64,000 nt of DNA from Cellulomonas soli (lineage in GTDB: Bacteria; Actinomycetota; Actinomycetes; Actinomycetales; Cellulomonadaceae), in assembly GCF_013409305.1 (NCBI RefSeq), contig NZ_JACBZJ010000001.1, positions 2,728,001 through 2,792,000 on the forward strand. The letters are read 5' to 3'. The position numbers and the translations under genes are program-made. Positions 9,653 through 22,162 of this stretch are shown piece after piece (the first letter of the stretch is position 1; every line of letters starts with the position of its first letter). The notes beneath the pieces are model-generated. The model was not told the DNA's origin. It saw only the letters and a list, made by a program, of their open reading frames with translations, and searched no databases.

Positions 9653-10084
9653 GTGAACCCCCTGTCTGCCGGCACGCTCGGCAAGGCCGCCGGAGCCTTC
9701 GTCCTCGGGCTCGCCGTCGGCACCGTCGGCTCGGTCATGCACCGGGCCTCCTGGCCCTGGGGCGTGGTGCTGTGCCTCGCGCTCGTGCTCGTCGCGGGTG
9801 TCACCGTGCGTGCCTGGGGCGGGGTCGTCCCCGTCGTCGGGTTCGCCGGTGGCCTCTTCCTCGCGGTGCAGGTGCTCGCGCAGCGCGGGCCCGGCGGCGA
9901 CGTGCTCGTCCCGGCGGGCGACTCGCACGGGTGGGTCTGGATCCTGGGCGCCGCGGCAGCCGTCGGGGCGGTCGCGCTCGTGCCCCGCCGCGCCTTCGAC
10001 GACGCACCGCTGCCCCCTCGGTCTGCCCGGCGCGCCGATCCCGTCCAGGACGACGCCGCCGAACCGGTCGACCCCCGACCATGA
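9653..10084 (+). CDS. Small membrane protein, DUF6113-like
   Basis: A 143-residue protein with four hydrophobic segments (about residues 8-25, 32-50, 56-74 and 98-116) and a charged, Pro/Arg-rich tail. A small membrane protein of similar size follows mshB in other actinobacteria; the DUF6113 name is from memory of that arrangement. Function unknown. The GTG start has a TAGCCT element 6 nt upstream and no Shine-Dalgarno sequence, which suggests a leaderless mRNA. Its stop overlaps the next start (ATGA). Confidence 0.8.
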   Translation: MNPLSAGTLGKAAGAFVLGLAVGTVGSVMHRASWPWGVVLCLALVLVAGVTVRAWGGVVPVVGFAGGLFLAVQVLAQRGPGGDVLVPAGDSHGWVWILGAAAAVGAVALVPRRAFDDAPLPPRSARRADPVQDDAAEPVDPRP

Positions 10085-10581
10085 CCGAGCCGGCCGCGGT
10101 CGACCCGGAGGCGTTCCGGCAGGCGGTCGGCCGCCTCCCGGCCGGGATCGCCGTGGTGACGGTCCGGTGGCGAGGGCACGTGCACGCGATGACGGCCAGC
10201 GCGGTCGCCTCGGTCTCCCTCGACCCGCCGCTGCTCCTGTTCTGCGTGCACGTCGACTCCCGCTTCCGGGAGGCTCTCGACGACGTGGACCTGTGGGCGG
10301 TCAGCGTGCTGTCCGACGCGGGCGGACCGGTGGCCGACTGGTTGGCCTCGCCCGGCCGGCCCACCGTGGACCAGCTGGCACGAGTCGCGCACCGGCCGGC
10401 GCCCGTGTCGGGTGCGGCCTGGGTGGACGACGCCTCGGCGTGGTTCGACTGCCGCACCGAGGCCGTGCACCGGGCGGGTGACCACGACGTCGTCGTCGGC
10501 AGGGTGCTCGCTGCCGAGCAGGGCCCTGCGGGAGCCGGTGGGCTGGTCCACCTGCGCGGCCGGGTGCACCCCGTCCGATGA
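10081..10581 (+). CDS. Flavin reductase family protein
   Basis: A 166-residue FMN-binding split-barrel protein of the HpaC/NtaB type. The characteristic start FRQAVGRLPAGIAVVTV is followed by HAMTASAVASVSLDPPLLL, the flavin-binding strand-loop seen in short-chain flavin reductases. It probably reduces free FMN or FAD with NAD(P)H for a partner oxygenase, but no partner monooxygenase is encoded nearby, so its physiological role is open. ATG 10081 overlaps the upstream stop, so expression is coupled to the small membrane protein. Confidence 0.88.
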   Translation: MTEPAAVDPEAFRQAVGRLPAGIAVVTVRWRGHVHAMTASAVASVSLDPPLLLFCVHVDSRFREALDDVDLWAVSVLSDAGGPVADWLASPGRPTVDQLARVAHRPAPVSGAAWVDDASAWFDCRTEAVHRAGDHDVVVGRVLAAEQGPAGAGGLVHLRGRVHPVR

Positions 10582-10661
10582 CCTCCCGCGGCCGCGCGGC
10601 CGCCCTGTGCACGGAGCACATCCGGGGCAGCAGGTCACAGGGAAGAGCCGGTGTCGGCACG

Positions 10662-10667
10662 TAGAAT
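10662..10667 (+). promoter_or_regulatory. Probable -10 element (TAGAAT) of the VanW-domain gene
   Basis: TAGAAT 51 nt before the start codon, giving a leader of about 45 nt that includes the AGGGGAG ribosome-binding site. Confidence 0.5.
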
Positions 10668-10718
10668 CACGGCGCGCACGACTGAGCGCCAGCACGCCGA
10701 CGATCCGCAGGGGAGACG

Positions 10719-13724
<3,006 letters not shown>

Positions 13725-13752
13725 CGGGGCGGGTCGGCGCGAGCCGTCCTGT

Positions 13753-14067
13753 TCAGGCGTCGTCCTCGTCGTCGTCCCTGTCCTCGGGGCGAGGGCGGGG
13801 ACGACGTACCGGCGCGGGCGGCACGATCTTGCCCAGGGCGATGTCGGCGCCGGCGACGTGCACGTCGCCGTGCCGGGTGCGCACGAGCACGCCGGTCTCG
13901 TCGACGACGAGCAGGTCGCCGAGCACGTCGGTGTAGCGGGGCTCGCCCGGGGCGTCCAGCAGGGTGCCGTCGTCGTCGCGGCGAAGGCGTCGGACCACGA
14001 CCCGGACGCCGGGCGCCCAGGCGCGCCACGGCTCGTGCGGCGGACGGGCCGTCGACGGTGCGTTCAC
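13753..14067 (-). CDS. Small beta-barrel domain protein, acetyltransferase-associated N-terminal type
   Basis: A 104-residue protein with the pattern WAPGVRVVVRRL, then YTDVLGDLLVVDETGVLVRT and DVHVAGADIALGKIVPPAP. This resembles the N-terminal domain of actinobacterial GNAT proteins (the Rv0428c type), here without any acetyltransferase domain. The tail is acidic with a run of Asp and Glu. GTG start with a TAGTAT element 7 nt upstream. It is divergent from fdxA. Function unknown. Confidence 0.75.
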   Translation of the reverse strand: MNAPSTARPPHEPWRAWAPGVRVVVRRLRRDDDGTLLDAPGEPRYTDVLGDLLVVDETGVLVRTRHGDVHVAGADIALGKIVPPAPVRRPRPRPEDRDDDEDDA

Positions 14068-14074
14068 CTGAGGG

Positions 14075-14080
14075 ATACTA
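14075..14080 (-). promoter_or_regulatory. -10 element (TAGTAT), leaderless-type
   Basis: On the minus strand, TAGTAT ends 7 nt before GTG 14067; the hexamer is close to a perfect TATAAT-like box. Confidence 0.6.
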
Positions 14081-14177
14081 GGAGCACCCGTGCGGGCGAC
14101 CCAGCCCGCGCGACCTCACGACCGATGCCGCTGCCGCGGCCGACGGCCGAGACCATTCGGCCAGTGGAGGACGCACC

Positions 14178-14504
14178 GTGACGTATGTGATCGCCGAGCC
14201 CTGCGTGGACGTCAAGGACAAGGCGTGCATCGAGGAATGTCCCGTGGACTGCATCTACGAGGGCAAGCGGTCGCTGTACATCCACCCGGACGAGTGCGTC
14301 GACTGCGGTGCCTGCGAGCCGGTCTGCCCGGTCGAGGCCATCTACTACGAGGACGACGTCCCCGAGCAGTGGAGCGAGTACTACAAGGCGAACGTCGAGT
14401 TCTTCGACGACCTCGGCTCGCCCGGCGGTGCGGCCAAGATGGGTCAGATCGACAAGGACCACCCGGTGATCGCCACGCTGCCGCTGCGCGTGCACGGCGA
14501 CTGA
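14178..14504 (+). CDS. fdxA: Seven-iron ferredoxin FdxA ([3Fe-4S][4Fe-4S])
   Basis: A 108-residue electron carrier. The N-terminal motif is CVDVKDKACIEECPVDCIYEG and the second motif is CVDCGACEPVCPVEAIYYEDDVP. The arrangement matches actinobacterial FdxA/FdxC seven-iron ferredoxins, in which the first cluster is 3Fe-4S. Length and the EQWSEYYKANVEFF region are typical. GTG start has TGGAGG upstream. It is followed within 10 nt by dapC, an order seen in mycobacteria and streptomycetes. Confidence 0.95.
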   Translation: MTYVIAEPCVDVKDKACIEECPVDCIYEGKRSLYIHPDECVDCGACEPVCPVEAIYYEDDVPEQWSEYYKANVEFFDDLGSPGGAAKMGQIDKDHPVIATLPLRVHGD

Positions 14505-14513
14505 CACCGGCGG

Positions 14514-15665
14514 ATGGGGCTGTCGACCGGCTCGTTGCCGGACTTCCCGTGGGACACGCTCGTGCCGTTCGCGCAGCGGGCCCGTGCCCACCCGGGTGGC
14601 ATTGTCGACCTGTCCGTGGGCACCCCGGTGGACCCGACCCCGGTGCTCGTGCGCGAGGCGCTCGCGGCCGCGGCGGACTCGCCCGGGTACCCGACGACGC
14701 ACGGCACACCGGCGCTGCGTCAGGCCGTGGTCGCGTGGTTCGCCCGCAGTCGCGGGGTGCCGGGCCTGGACCCGGCGGCGGTGCTCCCGACGGTCGGCTC
14801 GAAGGAGCTCGTGGCGCTGCTGCCCTCGCTCCTCGGTCTGGGTGCCGGTGACGTCGTGCTGCACCCGGCCACCGCGTACCCGACGTACGACGTGGGTGCG
14901 CGCCTGGCCGGGGCGACCCCCGAGCCGTGCGACGACGTCGAGGCGCGGCTGGCGGACGGGAGCGGCGACGTGCGGCTCGTGTGGCTGAACTCTCCGGGCA
15001 ACCCGGATGGTCGGGTGCTCGGTGCCGATCGGCTGGCTGCGATCGTGGACGCCGCGCGCGCGGCGGCGCGTCGCGACGGGCGGCCGGTCGTGGTCGTGGG
15101 GGACGAGTGCTACGCCGAGCTGCCCTGGGACGAGCCGTGGGTGCGCGAGGGCGTGCCGAGCGTGCTCGACCCGCGCGTCACGGGCGGTGACCTGACCGGG
15201 TTGCTGGCGGTCTACTCGCTGTCCAAGCGCTCGAACCTGGCCGGCTACCGGGCTGCTTTCGTGGCGGGTGACCCGGCTCTGGTGTCGCGGCTGCTCGAGA
15301 CCCGCAAGCATGCGGGCATGATCGTGCCCGGTCCGGTGCAGGCCGCCATGACGGTCGCGCTGGGCGATGACGAGCACGTCGGCGAGCAGCGGGCACGGTA
15401 CGGTCGTCGCCGCAGGCTCCTGCGGTCGGCGTTCGAGGGTGCGGGCTTCGCGGTCGACGGGTCGCACGCAGGGCTGTACCTGTGGGTGCGGCCCGAGGGT
15501 GGGTACCAGGACTGCTGGGAGACGGTCGCGGACCTGGCCGGCCTGGGCATCCTGGTCGCGCCGGGGTCGTTCTACGGTGCGGCCGCGGCGGGTCATGTCA
15601 GGGTCGCGCTCACGGCGAGCGACGAGCGGGTGGGGGAGGCTGCGGCACGTCTGTCCGGCGCGTGA
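14514..15665 (+). CDS. dapC: Succinyldiaminopimelate transaminase DapC
   Basis: PLP-dependent class I/II aminotransferase of 383 residues in the succinylase branch of lysine and diaminopimelate synthesis; it converts N-succinyl-2-amino-6-ketopimelate to N-succinyl-LL-DAP. The PLP lysine lies in YSLSKRSNLAGYR; substrate and cofactor motifs include GYPTTHGTPALRQA and LNSPGNPDG. The gene follows fdxA closely, and dapD and dapE are found a few kilobases downstream, so the succinylase branch is well represented. Aspartate aminotransferase-like specificity cannot be excluded from motifs alone, but context makes DapC the best call. Confidence 0.9.
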   Translation: MGLSTGSLPDFPWDTLVPFAQRARAHPGGIVDLSVGTPVDPTPVLVREALAAAADSPGYPTTHGTPALRQAVVAWFARSRGVPGLDPAAVLPTVGSKELVALLPSLLGLGAGDVVLHPATAYPTYDVGARLAGATPEPCDDVEARLADGSGDVRLVWLNSPGNPDGRVLGADRLAAIVDAARAAARRDGRPVVVVGDECYAELPWDEPWVREGVPSVLDPRVTGGDLTGLLAVYSLSKRSNLAGYRAAFVAGDPALVSRLLETRKHAGMIVPGPVQAAMTVALGDDEHVGEQRARYGRRRRLLRSAFEGAGFAVDGSHAGLYLWVRPEGGYQDCWETVADLAGLGILVAPGSFYGAAAAGHVRVALTASDERVGEAAARLSGA

Positions 15666-15733
15666 TCCGCACCGGGAGCGCACCCGGAGAGCGAAGGGTA
15701 CGGACCGGTCGTCGACCGGTTGTTGCCCAACTT

Positions 15734-15749
15734 GTGACGCTGATCACAC
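15734..15749 (+). promoter_or_regulatory. Perfect CRP/GlxR-type operator (TGTGA-N6-TCACA) upstream of gltA
   Basis: TGTGA at 15734-15738 and TCACA at 15745-15749 are separated by 6 nt, the exact spacing of the CRP consensus. It lies 178 nt before the citrate synthase start in a 261-nt intergenic region. GlxR of Corynebacterium, a cAMP-dependent CRP relative, binds such sites, including at gltA. Confidence 0.75.
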
Positions 15750-15926
15750 CGGGACGCTGGTCCTGTCAGGCATTGGTCAAGGCACGCTAGGCGCAGGTAC
15801 CGTCAGGTCAGGCCAACGGGGGTCGCAGGAATGGCGCCCCCCTCGGGGTCATGAGCACGGGCCATGAGCAGCGGCGCACGGTGGCACGGGGAGACCCGGT
15901 CCGGCGGCGTCCGAGGAAGGAAACCC

Positions 15927-17225
<1,299 letters not shown>

Positions 17226-17257
17226 GCCGCCCGTCGGAGTCGGCCCCGCGGCGGACG

Positions 17258-18157
17258 TCAGCCCGCGAGGGTGATCCGCACCGTCCCGGCCGCGGCGGGT
17301 TCCTCGGTCGTCGTCCAGGTGGTCGCGTCGCGCACCCAGACCTGGTCGCCGACGGTCACCGTGTCCAGGCCCAGCGGTCCGGCGAGCGACACCGCCCAGT
17401 GGCCGACGGCCCACGCCAGCCGGTCTTGCTCGGCCCCGAGCGGGTCGACGTGCACCACGAGGCTCGCCGGTGCGTCTGCGGTCGCGGCGGTGGCGTCCGT
17501 CGGCAGGTCGCCGAGGTCGCGGACGAGCCGTGCGACGACCGTGTCGGTGCCGACCGGCGCCCCGGCCTCGCCGAACGTGCACGTGAGCGCTGCGGGCGAC
17601 CAGCCGGTGAGGGCCGAGGCGAAGGTGCGCGCCCGCGACTCGTGCCCGGCGTAGGCCTCCGGGTACCCGGAGCGCTGCACGGCCTGGGCGGCGTCCGTGA
17701 TCTCCATCTGCTCGTAGCCCGCGACGGCCACCAGGCCGTCGTAGAACTTCCCGGTGGCGTACACCGGGTCCATGATCTGCTCGGCCGTGCCCCAGCCCTG
17801 CGACGGGCGCTGCTGGAACAGCCCGAGGGAGTCCCGGTCGCCGTAGTCGATGTTGATGAGCTTCGACTCCTGCAACGCCGTCGCCAGCGCGATGGTCACG
17901 GCACGCGCGGGCAGCCCGCGCCGCAGCCCGACGGCCGCGATCATCGCGGCGTTGTCGGCCTGCTCCGGCTCGAGCGCCCACGCGGAGCCGTCCACCGTCG
18001 CCACGCAGCGGGCCACGACAGGCTCCTCGGCGGCGGTCCGGTCGAGCACGACGACCACCCCGGCGACCGCGAGCGCCGCCACGGCGAGCGTGCCCATGAG
18101 ACCGCCGACCGCACGTGCGAGTCGGCTGCCGGCGCTGCGGCGACGAGGGCGGGCCAT
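17258..18157 (-). CDS. Membrane-anchored lysozyme/transglycosylase-like protein
   Basis: A 299-residue protein. After a basic N-terminus (MARPRRRSAGSR) comes one hydrophobic helix (about residues 20-38), then an extracellular part. The core has AVTIALATALQESKLINIDYGDRDSLGLF split across the typical lysozyme-like helices, with QRPSQGWG. The Glu in LQESKL sits where soluble lytic transglycosylases have their catalytic Glu. Similar actinobacterial proteins are often mislabelled heavy-metal transporters. The start at 18157 is 20 nt after the dapD stop, so the two are probably cotranscribed, joining a murein-type fold to DAP synthesis. Activity is inferred, not shown. Confidence 0.75.
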   Translation of the reverse strand: MARPRRRSAGSRLARAVGGLMGTLAVAALAVAGVVVVLDRTAAEEPVVARCVATVDGSAWALEPEQADNAAMIAAVGLRRGLPARAVTIALATALQESKLINIDYGDRDSLGLFQQRPSQGWGTAEQIMDPVYATGKFYDGLVAVAGYEQMEITDAAQAVQRSGYPEAYAGHESRARTFASALTGWSPAALTCTFGEAGAPVGTDTVVARLVRDLGDLPTDATAATADAPASLVVHVDPLGAEQDRLAWAVGHWAVSLAGPLGLDTVTVGDQVWVRDATTWTTTEEPAAAGTVRITLAG

Positions 18158-18176
18158 CAGGCGTCGGGCGACGAGC

Positions 18177-19169
18177 TCAGTTGGCGTGCAGCGCGGCGTT
18201 GAGCTGCACGCCCGCACCTGTGCGCGCGACCGCCTCGACGCCCCCGGTCAACGAGTTGCGCCGGAACAGCACCCCGTTGGCACCGGCGAGCACCCGCGCC
18301 TTGACCACCTGCGTGCCGGTCGCGTCGGTCGGGGCGTCGTCGACGGTGAAGCCGACGAGCGACACCTTCGTGCCGGCGGTCACGTACAGCCCGGCCTCGA
18401 CGACGCAGTCGTCGCCCAGCGGGATGCCCAGCCCGGAGTTCGCGCCGAGCAGGCTGCGCCGACCGATCGAGACGACCTCGCGACCGCCTCCTGACAGCGT
18501 GCCCATGATCGAGGCGCCGCCGCCGATGTCCGACCCGTCGCCCACGACCACGCCGGCCGAGATCCTGCCCTCGACCATCGAGGTGCCGAGCGTGCCGGCG
18601 TTGAAGTTGACGAAGCCCTCGTGCATGACGGTCGTCCCGGGCGCCAGGTGCGCACCCAGCCGGACCCGGTCGGCGTCGGCGATGCGCACGCCGCTCGGGA
18701 CGACGTAGTCGACCATGCGCGGGAACTTGTCGACGGCCAGGACGGTCACCGGCACACCGGTCGCGGCGCGCAGCCGGGCACGTGTCGTCTCGAAGCCGTC
18801 GACCGCGCAGGGTCCGCGGTCGGTCCACACGACGTTCGGCAGGGCGGCGAAGATGCCGTCGAGGTTCTGGCCGTGCGGCGCGACGAGCCGGTGGGACAGC
18901 AGGTGCAGGCGCAGGTAGGCGTCCGCGGTGCCCGCCGGCGGTGCGTCCAGGTCGACGACCGTGCGCACGACCTCGACGCGTACGCCGCGCGCCTCGTCGA
19001 CGCCCGCGGCAGCCAGGAGCGCGGCCGGGGTCGGCTCGTCGGCGGGCGGCGCACCGAGCGCCGGGGCGGGGTACCAGACGTCGAGCGTCGTCCCGTCGCT
19101 CGCGCCCGTGCCGGCGTCCGCGGTCGTCACCGTCGCGAGGCCGTCCGCCCATGCCCACCGTGCGCTCAT
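18177..19169 (-). CDS. dapD: 2,3,4,5-tetrahydropyridine-2,6-dicarboxylate N-succinyltransferase DapD
   Basis: Succinylates tetrahydrodipicolinate in lysine/DAP synthesis. A left-handed beta-helix of hexapeptide repeats occupies about residues 165-260 ([33 protein letters not shown]). The length of 330 and the sequence [19 protein letters not shown] are typical of the actinobacterial long form (M. tuberculosis DapD). It is divergent from dapE, with leaderless-type -10 boxes for both in the 105-nt gap. Confidence 0.95.
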   Translation of the reverse strand: MSARWAWADGLATVTTADAGTGASDGTTLDVWYPAPALGAPPADEPTPAALLAAAGVDEARGVRVEVVRTVVDLDAPPAGTADAYLRLHLLSHRLVAPHGQNLDGIFAALPNVVWTDRGPCAVDGFETTRARLRAATGVPVTVLAVDKFPRMVDYVVPSGVRIADADRVRLGAHLAPGTTVMHEGFVNFNAGTLGTSMVEGRISAGVVVGDGSDIGGGASIMGTLSGGGREVVSIGRRSLLGANSGLGIPLGDDCVVEAGLYVTAGTKVSLVGFTVDDAPTDATGTQVVKARVLAGANGVLFRRNSLTGGVEAVARTGAGVQLNAALHAN

Positions 19170-19176
19170 GCCGGCC

Positions 19177-19182
19177 AGCCTA
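19177..19182 (-). promoter_or_regulatory. -10 element (TAGGCT), leaderless-type, for dapD
   Basis: On the minus strand, TAGGCT ends 7 nt before ATG 19169. Confidence 0.55.
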
Positions 19183-19261
19183 GGTCAGGGCGGGCCGGCC
19201 GCCGGGGACCGTCCGGGACCCGGGCCCGACGGGTCGGCGTCCGGGGGCGGGCGGGCGCCGC

Positions 19262-19267
19262 TAGGGT
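19262..19267 (+). promoter_or_regulatory. -10 element (TAGGGT), leaderless-type, for dapE
   Basis: TAGGGT ends 7 nt before GTG 19275 and helps fix that start codon. Confidence 0.55.
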
Positions 19268-19274
19268 CGGTCGG

Positions 19275-20369
19275 GTGACCCGCACCCAGCCCCTGGACCT
19301 CACGACCGACCTGGTGACCCTCACGCGCGCGCTGTGCGACCTGCCGTCGGTCAGCGGGCAGGAGACGGCGCTGGCCGACGCGGTCGAGGTGGCGCTGCGC
19401 GGGTACCCGCACCTGGAGGTGCTGCGGGACGGTGACGCGCTGGTCGCCCGGACGCATGCCGGGCGCAGCTCACGGGTGGTCGTCGCCGGGCACCTGGACA
19501 CCGTGCCCGTCTCGGACAACCTGCCGACCCGGCTCGTCGGCGAGGGGGAGCACGCCGAGCTGTGGGGCCGCGGGACGGTCGACATGAAGGCCGGCGTCGC
19601 GGTGCAGCTGGCGCTCGCGGCCGAGCTCGTCGAGCCGTCGCGCGACGTCACGTGGGTGTTCTACGACCACGAGGAGGTCGAGGCAGCCCTCAACGGCCTG
19701 GGCCGGATCGCGCGGAACCACCCGGACTGGCTCGCGGCGGACTTCGCGGTGCTCTGCGAGCCGACCGCGGCCGGGCTCGAGGGCGGGTGCAACGGCACGC
19801 TGCGCGTCGAGGTGCGGCTCACGGGCGTCGCGGCGCACTCCGCGCGTGCCTGGACGGGTCGCAACGCGGTGCACGCGGCAGGCGAGGTGCTGCGCCGGCT
19901 CGAGGCGTACGTGCCCGCCGACGTCGAGGTCGACGGCCTGGTGTACCGCGAGGGCCTCAACGCCGTGCTCATCTCGGGCGGGACGGCCACCAACGTCATC
20001 CCGGACTCGTGCGTCGTGACGGTCAACTACCGCTTCGCTCCGGACAAGTCCGTCGAGGAGGCTCTCGCCCACGTGCGCACGGTGCTCGACGGGTTCGAGG
20101 TGGTCGTCACCGACGCCGCCGCCGGTGCCCGGCCGGGGCTCGACGCCCCGCTCGCGCAGGACTTCGCCGCCGCGGTGCTCTCCGCGACGGGGGGCAGGCC
20201 CAGCGCCAAGCTCGGCTGGACGGACGTCGCCCGCTTCTCCTCGCTCGGCACGCCCGCGGTGAACTTCGGCCCCGGCGACCCGACGCTCGCGCACAAGGCC
20301 GACGAGCGCTGCCCCGTGCACCAGATCAGCGCGAGCCACGCCGCCCTCCGGGCCTGGCTCACAGCCTGA
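19275..20369 (+). CDS. dapE: Succinyl-diaminopimelate desuccinylase DapE
   Basis: M20 metallopeptidase-family enzyme that releases LL-DAP from N-succinyl-LL-DAP. It has 364 residues, with metal ligands in VVAGHLDTVP and GRGTVDMKAG, the catalytic Glu pair in YDHEEVEA and a C-terminal His in LAHKADE. GTG 19275 (VTRTQPLD) is preferred on the basis of the -10 box and the start of homology; the frame is open further upstream antisense to dapD, but that part is a shadow. With dapC and dapD this gives the succinylase route to meso-DAP. Confidence 0.94.
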   Translation: MTRTQPLDLTTDLVTLTRALCDLPSVSGQETALADAVEVALRGYPHLEVLRDGDALVARTHAGRSSRVVVAGHLDTVPVSDNLPTRLVGEGEHAELWGRGTVDMKAGVAVQLALAAELVEPSRDVTWVFYDHEEVEAALNGLGRIARNHPDWLAADFAVLCEPTAAGLEGGCNGTLRVEVRLTGVAAHSARAWTGRNAVHAAGEVLRRLEAYVPADVEVDGLVYREGLNAVLISGGTATNVIPDSCVVTVNYRFAPDKSVEEALAHVRTVLDGFEVVVTDAAAGARPGLDAPLAQDFAAAVLSATGGRPSAKLGWTDVARFSSLGTPAVNFGPGDPTLAHKADERCPVHQISASHAALRAWLTA

Positions 20370-20386
20370 GCAGCACGAGGACCACC

Positions 20387-20392
20387 TAGAGT
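20387..20392 (+). promoter_or_regulatory. -10 element (TAGAGT), leaderless-type, for the LOG-family gene
   Basis: TAGAGT ends 6 nt before ATG 20399. Confidence 0.55.
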
Positions 20393-20398
20393 CGGCGC

Positions 20399-21199
20399 AT
20401 GAGCGACGAAGGCCAGCCGGCACCCGGACGCGGCTACCGCCGAGGCCCGGTGCTGCTGCGACGTGAGCAGATCCCGGCCACCACCTCGGACCAGCGGCTC
20501 CTGCTGCGCGGAGACGACGCGTCGTGGCTGCACGACGACCCGTGGCGCGTCATGCGCATCCAGAGCGAGTTCGTCGAGGGCTTCGGTGCGCTCGCCGAGG
20601 TCGGCCCGGCGGTGTCGGTCTTCGGCTCCGCGCGGGTGGCGCCCGAGCACCCGGACTACGCGCTGGCCTCGGAGATCGCGGGCCGCCTCGTGAAGGCCGG
20701 GTTCGCGGTCATCACGGGCGGCGGTCCGGGCATCATGGAGGCCGCCAACCGGGGGGCGAGCGAGGCGGGCGGCCTGTCCGTCGGGCTGGGCATCGAGCTG
20801 CCGTTCGAGCAGGGCGTCAACGACTGGGTCGACCTGGGCGTCAACTTCCGGTACTTCTTCGCCCGCAAGACGATGTTCGTGAAGTACTCCGAGGGCTTCG
20901 TCGTCATGCCGGGCGGGTTCGGCACGTTCGACGAGCTGTTCGAGGCCCTCACGCTCGTGCAGACGCAGAAGGTCACCCGCTTCCCGATCGTCCTGGTGGG
21001 CAGCGACTACTGGCGCGGGCTCATCGACTGGATCCGCGGCGCCGTCGTCGACCGCGGCATGATCGCGGCGAAGGACCTCGACCTGCTGCCCGTGGTCGAC
21101 ACCGCCGAGGAGGCCGTGCGGATCGTCGTGCAGCGCGTGCGCGAGCTGCACGCGGCGGAGGAGAACACGCTCTCGTTGCAGACCGACGAGGACCTCTGA
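20399..21199 (+). CDS. LOG family protein (TIGR00730 Rossmann fold nucleotide hydrolase)
   Basis: A 266-residue protein with the two LOG signatures: ITGGGPGIMEAANRGA near residue 110 and MPGGFGTFDELFEAL near residue 172. LOG enzymes cleave nucleoside 5'-monophosphates to base and ribose-5-phosphate; the M. tuberculosis homologue Rv1205 makes cytokinins. It sits between dapE and a folP2-type gene, as in mycobacteria. Older databases call this family lysine decarboxylase, which is wrong. The actual substrate here is unknown. Confidence 0.9.
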   Translation: MSDEGQPAPGRGYRRGPVLLRREQIPATTSDQRLLLRGDDASWLHDDPWRVMRIQSEFVEGFGALAEVGPAVSVFGSARVAPEHPDYALASEIAGRLVKAGFAVITGGGPGIMEAANRGASEAGGLSVGLGIELPFEQGVNDWVDLGVNFRYFFARKTMFVKYSEGFVVMPGGFGTFDELFEALTLVQTQKVTRFPIVLVGSDYWRGLIDWIRGAVVDRGMIAAKDLDLLPVVDTAEEAVRIVVQRVRELHAAEENTLSLQTDEDL

Positions 21200-21201
21200 C
21201 G

Positions 21202-22143
21202 GTGGCCGAGGGCACCGGGCTGCCCGGAGTCCCGGCCCGCGGGGCGGACCTGAGGCTGCGGGGTCGCACGTTCGGTGCGGACCACCCGGTGGTGATGGCC
21301 GTGGTCAACCGCACGCCCGACTCGTTCTACGCGGCCGCCCGGTACGACGACGCCGAGGCGGGCGCGGCGGTGGCCCGGGCCGCGGACGAGGGCGCCGACC
21401 TGGTGGACCTCGGAGGTGTGCGGGCGGGTCGCGGTCCGGCCGTCACGGTCGAGGAGGAGATCGCGCGCGTGGTCCCGCTGATCGCGCGGGTCCGGTCGCG
21501 ACACCCCGACCTGCTGGTCAGCGTCGATACGTGGCGTGCGCCCGTGGCCCGGGCCGCGGCCGACGCGGGGGTCGACCTGATCAACGACACCTGGGCGGGT
21601 CATGACCCGGAGCTGGTCGAGGTGGCGGCCGCGCGCGGGCTCGGCATCGTCTGCTCGCACACGGGCGGGGCGCTGCCTCGCACCGACCCACTGCGGGTGA
21701 CCTATCCGCGCACGCCGGTGGCCGGCCGCCCGGACGACGCGCTGGACGGTGTCGTCGACGATGTCGTGGCCACCGTCCTGGCGGGGGCGCGGCGCGCGGT
21801 CGACCTCGGCATCGACCCGGCCGGCGTGCTCGTCGACCCGACCCACGACTTCGGCAAGACCACGTGGCACTCCCTGCACCTGGTGCGGCGTGCGCCGGCG
21901 CTGGTCGCCCTGGGCTTCCCGGTGCTCATGGCGCTGTCCCGCAAGGACTTCGTGGGGGAGTCGCTCGACGTTCCGGTCGACGAGCGGCTCGAGGGCACCC
22001 TGGCCGCGACCGCCGTGGCTGCGTGGCTGGGGGCGCGGGTCTTCCGCACGCACGACGTGCGGGCGACCCGGAGGGTGCTCGACATGGTGGCCGTCCTGCG
22101 AGGCGACCGTGCTCCGGCACGCGCCGTGCGGGGCCTGGTCTGA
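21202..22143 (+). CDS. folP2: Dihydropteroate synthase homologue, FolP2 type
   Basis: A TIM-barrel pterin-binding protein of 313 residues. It starts like DHPS (VMAVVNRTPDSFY), but the usual GGESTRPG substrate loop is replaced by LGGVRAGRGP, and other active-site positions differ. This is the variant seen in M. tuberculosis FolP2 (Rv1207), reported to lack DHPS activity, and the neighbours (LOG gene before, DUF3117 after) match that locus. GTG 21202 lies 2 nt after the LOG stop. A true folate enzyme is therefore unlikely, and its role is unknown. Confidence 0.85.
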   Translation: MAEGTGLPGVPARGADLRLRGRTFGADHPVVMAVVNRTPDSFYAAARYDDAEAGAAVARAADEGADLVDLGGVRAGRGPAVTVEEEIARVVPLIARVRSRHPDLLVSVDTWRAPVARAAADAGVDLINDTWAGHDPELVEVAAARGLGIVCSHTGGALPRTDPLRVTYPRTPVAGRPDDALDGVVDDVVATVLAGARRAVDLGIDPAGVLVDPTHDFGKTTWHSLHLVRRAPALVALGFPVLMALSRKDFVGESLDVPVDERLEGTLAATAVAAWLGARVFRTHDVRATRRVLDMVAVLRGDRAPARAVRGLV

Positions 22144-22162
22144 GACGGGGCGGGCTGCACGC

